Shown here one piece after another: positions 59,501 to 64,000 of a DNA stretch of 64,000 nucleotides. Origin of the DNA: Rotaria sp. Silwood1 (Eukaryota; Rotifera; Eurotatoria; Philodinida; Philodinidae). Location: positions 186,001 through 250,000 of the forward strand of contig CAJNOP010000081.1 of assembly GCA_905250075.1 (NCBI GenBank). Direction: 5' to 3'. The position numbers were made by a program, and so were the translations under genes. Each line of letters opens with the position of its first letter. Positions within the stretch are counted from its first letter, which is position 1. The notes beneath the pieces are model-generated. The model had not been told where the DNA came from and searched no databases. It was given only the letters and a program-made list of their open reading frames with translations.

Positions 59501-62500
59501 CACTTGGTTATCCTCTTAATAAACTTCAAAATGCACTTGTATCATTATTATCTGTTACAATCAATTCAATAAAAATACTTGCAATTCGTCCTGTTTTTCA
59601 ATATCGAAGTTCATATTATCCACCAAAAACTTTCGAACTTGACAAAAATGAAACATTAATTGATGTTATATTTTATGTACCAAATTTTAATAAGTTCGAA
59701 GTTGAACATATCCTTAATGCAAATCTTAATTTATTTGAATCACACTTTAAAATAAAAGCTATAGCTAGTGGACCAAATCCTTGTAACAATTATGTTTGTC
59801 CTACGGGTAAAAAAGAATTTTTATTCTTGGTTTATTTATTCTTTTGTTAAACACGATCTGAAAAAAATCATTATCGACACACATCTAGTTATATAGATTG
59901 AATTTCGATTTTTCTTCGTAACAGTAACTAGATAAAGTATCTTAATAGTGATTTGGATAGAGAATTTTGTTTATAATAAAGATTTGAGAAAAATGAAATC
60001 TTCATTGTATATGAAAAATCTATTACTAAGTTTCGTTATTTATAATCGAAATAGTTTCATCATTTTTCAAAATTTTAATCTTATAGAAATTTATCTAAAA
60101 CTTTTCTTTTTTTTTGTTTTGTTTATTAAGGTACAAGTTGTCGACCAACACGAACAATTCATCCAAAACCTTCTACTATTGATACAAATTTAACATCGTT
60201 CGTTGGTATTAATATTCTTGATTCAGCTGATTGTATAAATTCTACTTATACTGTTAATTTAATAAATAAACCAAATGAATGTATTACTTCTACATTTAAT
60301 AATTTAACATATTGTTCATCGATATCATTATTATCTTATGGTACAATAGGACCATGTTGTGAAATACTTGGACGAACATTTAATGAAAATGGTGATGGAT
60401 ATGCAGTATATGCTGGTACAAAATTTTCTAATATAGCTCCAGCACGTTTTTCATTTGATTTTATTCTACGATCACCAATAATTGATGGTTTAATTTTATT
60501 ATATGGACGAAATTTACCACCAATAAATGATTTTTTTTGGATAGCTATTGAAATTTATCAAACAAAATTAAAATTTCATTTTCAAAATACAAAAATTCAT
60601 ACAGATAAAACTATATTGAATCCATTAACATGGTATCATGTTGAATGCCAGGTTAATTTATTTTTTCGAAAGAATAAAATATTCTTTAGTTTATTTTCTT
60701 TAGTTTATCGATTCGATGGTTCTTTTATCAGTGAATGATTGTCAATATGGTTTATATTTAGTAAATAATACTTTAAATACATATAATCTATCAACTGTTA
60801 AATTATATCTTGGTGGTTTACCTCTGACTGATTCACTTTTATCAAGTCTTTATTCATCATTACCATCAATAAATACATTTAATGGTTGTATACGTAATGT
60901 TTTATCAAATGGTTATTATCTTGATATGTCTAAAGATTTATCATCAGCTAATTCAAATTATGGTGAATGTCCATGTTCAATTACAAATTCATGTATTACA
61001 AAAGAACATGTTATAGATATTATTATACCTTGGTACACGTGGTTAATTCTTGTACTTGTTTTATTATTATTAGCCACAATATTTTCAATAGTTTTATTGA
61101 TACTTACAAGAAAAAGAAAACAATTGAAAGCATTAACAGGTTTATATATGCATGATACAAGAGATGATATTATTAGTTATAAGTAAGATAATAGTACAAC
61201 TTTTATTTTTTGATAAGACTTATTTTTCTCAATAAATTCTTTTAACATAAACATGTAAAATTATTTAACTCTTCCAGCTGACTATCAGTAAAACAAAAAA
61301 AGTGATTAGCGAATATCTCTTTAACTATATGAGAAATTCATTTGAACACTTAAGTATGGACTCTATGACATGAATTGTATCTATAATGAAATTTTCCATA
61401 AGATTATTCTCCAAAAAGTTTCATCTGATCCATGTCATAGAAATCCTCAAAAGTTCCGAAACAATAATATTTATCTTGTCATTATTTAGGTATTCTGAAA
61501 AAGAAAAGAATTGTACCGTTTGAAATTTGCATTCAGTTATCAAAGCATTTTTTCATACTCCATTATTTCGATAACGGAAAGTACATCGATATTTTTTTTT
61601 GGAAAATCTAGACATCCTCAGAAAAAAAATTTGAATAGAAAATTTTTAGCCTCAGGAATCATTTACATTTAATTTTCAAAAATACAACTTTAATTCATTT
61701 TTTTCTTAAATAAAATGCACGAAGTGAAAGTCTTTAGAGTAATTTAATATACATTTAACATAAAAATGAAGTCATTTTCGTTTTACGATTCAATGATAAA
61801 TTGATATTAATCTTTATCTGTCTACTATTGAAAAATTTTCAATCAATGCTCATTAATTTCTTTAAATAGAATGTCATGATTAAATAGCTTGATTATTATT
61901 TGGAAATTACTTTTGTTTTTTTTTATTTTGATATGCTTATCAATGAGTGAGAATGACTTTTAATTATATGCTTTTTATTTAATATTAAATTTTCAAGTAT
62001 TCAGAGTTAACTCTTGCTAATTAGTTGAAATACTGCAGGAATATAGACAAGAATTCTTTGAATGTTAAAGTGCACATAATGCAAAAATTGAATAAATCAT
62101 TTTTCTTGCTCCTTCTTATACCATTTTATAGAGCATAAAAATTTCATCAAAGATATATTATTTTTGAATCTATTGGTCGATGTTTGATCAATACAAAAAC
62201 AAAAGATTAGGAAAGTAAGAAGCAATATCTAAAACAACGAGTTTTCGTCATAAATTTTCAAGTGTTTTGTTATTCACATACTGAAAGTATTGCCCGATAT
62301 GCATCTATCGAATAAAACTTCTCAATTACATTATTTGTGCTATTTATAGATAATATTGTAAAGTTCTCTAGGTTTTTTTTTATATTAAGAGATAAGATCA
62401 AGTCTCATGTCTCTTGAGAATCACTAGGTATTGATATTCGAACGTATTCTATTATATCTGTACATGCTCAGACATAATTTTTTGAAAATTTATCCTGTAG

Positions 62501-63621
62501 CCTTCCAGAAGGATAATTCTGATCGAAAACGTATCTGGTTAAAAAATTTGATTCGTTCTAGTTTTTTTTTACGCTGATTTCGAATATTTTTTCTGTTTTC
62601 TATATCATGAAAAAATTAAGTAAATATGTGCATATTTTTTTCAGAATTTTAATATATAACTAGCTAGAAAGATCGAAAGCATGTAACTTTCTCAACAATA
62701 AAACAAAATCTAGAAAAAATAATAGCATAAATTTGAAACTCAATATCTAATCATTCAAATAAGATATGATACTTGATTCTATTTCTTAATACGAAAAAAC
62801 TAAAAAGATATATAAGATTGTCTATGAATACTACAAAAACGTGTTTTGGTAGTCGTATTCAATATATCGATGTTGAACAATACTTTCATTATGTAAGCAA
62901 CAAAAAAAACTTGAAAATTTCCTATGAAAACTTATTTGTTTTAAAGCTGTATTTCGTATTTTCTTAAAACATGAAGCAATAATATAATTCCAATTAAATT
63001 TTCATGCTCTATTGAATGATACGTAAAGAAGCTCGAGAAAGAAACTTATTCGATTATATCTCTATGTATACTTTACAAAATTTCGCTTGTTTTTTTTTCT
63101 AATTACAAAACATAATCTATTCAAACATTTCACATTTTCTAGATATATCTGTTTAATAAATGTCTTTTTTCTTTTTTTAGAGACACTGCCGGCGAAGAAG
63201 ATCATTCGAGATATAACCTACGTGTATTAAAAAGACCAATATATGATTTACAAGATAGTAATATTATATCCCATAATAGCATATCAAGTATAAATAATCT
63301 AGATAAATTTATTATTGAATAATATTTTTATATATTTTTTTTTAAGGTTATCACGCTTCAAGGGTTTATCTTCGACCATCACTTAGTGATTATATTGAGA
63401 AAAAACTTGATGAACAAGTTATATCATATGCAAATGATACAAAATTACATTATCAATATGAAGGTGAAGGTTCTATAGCATCAGATTTAAGTTCTATGGA
63501 ATCTTTATCTTTACAAGATGAAAATGATTATAGATTTTTGTATTCATTGGGACTAAAATTTTCACCTTTAGAAGATCGATATTCTGATCACGTTCAGAAT
63601 AATAATAATAATAATACTTAG
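50553..63621 (+). CDS. Classical cadherin of invertebrate type (cadherin repeats, NC domain, laminin G, catenin-binding tail)
   Basis: Sixteen exons join in phase to 1810 residues: 50553-50651, 50713-50981, 51556-52163, 52224-52340, 53316-53378, 53432-53482, 53536-54127, 55150-55610, 55656-56089, 57458-57736, 57794-58433, 59369-59806, 60131-60651, 60704-61182, 63181-63287 and 63347-63621. A signal peptide (HYLLFLFYINCISG) is followed by about eight or nine cadherin repeats, marked by linkers such as HDVNDNAP, KDENDQIPTF and IDVNNKAP. A DE-cadherin-like NC region (GSIYVNDLNDWF), a Cys-rich NPCNNYVCPTG, a laminin G domain and one membrane span (WLILVLVLLLLATIFSIVLL) follow. The tail keeps the p120 site (DTRDDIISYK, then GEEDHSRYNLRVL) and the beta-catenin site (YLRPSLSDYIEKKLDE, YEGEGSIASDLSSM, DYRFLYSLGLKFSPLEDRY). 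This is an adherens-junction adhesion protein. Many calcium motifs in the outer repeats are degenerate. The exon 2/3 junction is the least certain. Confidence 0.95.
51075..51460. repeat. Fold-back repeat in cadherin intron 2
   Basis: AGAACACCGAAAACCATCGA followed by GGTAAGTCGA on the left (51101 onward) is answered by the complement of TTCGACTTACTTCGATGGTT on the right (51399 onward). Weaker pairing extends outward through GAGCT..CTTTC and its partner near 51455. It explains the length of the intron and a spurious open frame beginning at 51413. Confidence 0.6.
52430..52620. repeat. Dispersed repeat, copy C2, in cadherin intron 4
   Basis: Partner of 36880-37110. The remainder of this 975-base intron (52341-53315) is AT-rich debris without a recognisable frame. 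Confidence 0.45.
56680..57090 (+). other. Compositionally distinct, coding-looking patches inside cadherin intron 9
   Basis: In the 1368-base intron 56090-57457, two patches are much richer in GC than all around. After a CATTAG, 56737-56839 can be read PIRSERNMYSDGERSSAQSR, then LSTPLAAPLKTH and a stop. After a TTCGCAG acceptor, 56981-57075 reads NAGFVYSDMQLIGRYEYLIA and ends at a GTAAGT donor. Neither fits the cadherin frame, which passes cleanly from DESC to IQAIDPDYPKEH across the intron. They may be exons of a nested gene or fragments of an inserted gene. I do not recognise them. Confidence 0.35.
61238..61740. repeat. Dispersed repeat, copy B, in the last large cadherin intron
   Basis: Related to 32735-33105. 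It occupies part of the 2-kb intron 61183-63180 that splits the p120-binding region. The rest of that intron shows nothing recognisable. Confidence 0.55.
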
Positions 63622-64000
63622 AAAAAAAAAACTAAACTTGTATAATTGTGTTTTGTTTTCATTAAGCAGTATATAGATATTAGTTTTCATTTCCTATTAC
63701 CTACGAATAACTCGTTTATCTTCATATCTTGAAATTTTTATGCATATTTTTATTTTATTTCTATATTTTTTACAATTATGTTTATATTTGCGCGAAAGAA
63801 TATAAACCACCAAAAAAAGAAAGAAAAAAAAAATGAAACGAAAGAAATGAAGCGCGACCGAATAAGTTTATCTGATCGTAAATTATATGGATATTTAAAA
63901 ATAAATGAAAAAATAAAACTAAAATTTTTATTCTCAAAAACCATATGTTGGAATAAGCATTGATATTCGTTGTTGAACAAATTTATAGTCAGGATATTTT
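63622..64000. other. Sequence downstream of the cadherin
   Basis: A/T runs typical of 3' UTR and intergenic DNA. Overlapping short frames on both strands at 63750-63980 look like low-complexity chance. Confidence 0.6.

Noticed and set aside
1..64000. CRISPR arrays, bacterial operons, rRNA genes or complete tRNA genes
   Set aside because: None seen. Genes have spliceosomal introns throughout, no direct-repeat/spacer pattern exists, and the two tRNA-like pieces do not fold.

Overview
The window looks like nuclear DNA of a bdelloid rotifer, or a close relative. It is very AT-rich, and its genes have intact animal-type reading frames cut by many 50-60 bp GT-AG introns plus a few introns near 1 kb that carry decayed repeats. 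It also holds genes whose nearest relatives I know are bacterial, next to a TGTGGG/CCCACA repeat. TGTGGG is, from memory, the telomere unit reported for Adineta. The taxon is an inference. Exon models were built by hand from splice signals and codon phase. Every complete model sums to a multiple of three. The anoctamin lacks its 5' end, but its exons stay in phase throughout.

Layout. At 1-350 there is a possible 3' end of a minus-strand gene broken by an assembly gap. An ankyrin-repeat/SOCS-box protein lies at 1054-5114 (+). An anoctamin/TMEM16 protein with about 21 exons lies at 6671-16486 (-), with its start codon not found. The stretch 16.5-31.1 kb is gene-poor and repeat-rich. It contains a three-exon secreted protein joining a YbaY/YscW-like domain to an eglin/potato-inhibitor-I domain (21257-22052), a decayed Tc1/mariner-type element, a 1.4 kb degenerate ATTTAAAT-rich array, fold-back repeats, a head-to-head telomere-like block (27759-27973), and, touching that block, the broken C-terminal half of a bacterial-type glycosyltransferase (27974-28484).

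From 31 kb onward gene order is dense: a CACUL1-like cullin-domain protein (31128-33276, +), a RING/coiled-coil/UBR-type zinc-finger protein (34176-37398, +), ICA1/ICA69 (37916-40305, -), DAD1 of the oligosaccharyltransferase (41044-41451, +), an unknown RS/GSP-rich protein (42129-42785, -), an unknown 885-residue low-complexity protein (43393-47323, +), a divergent homeodomain protein (47667-48555, +), and a complete classical cadherin of invertebrate type with catenin-binding tail (50553-63621, +).

The genes do not form one pathway. Three may feed ubiquitin signalling (ASB-like, CACUL1-like, RING-UBR), and two act in the secretory pathway (ICA1, DAD1). The most notable part is the 16.5-31 kb island, which resembles a bdelloid subtelomere (foreign genes, decayed transposons, telomere-like DNA) but now lies between ordinary conserved genes. 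The best candidate for something undescribed is the intron-bearing YbaY-eglin fusion inside it.
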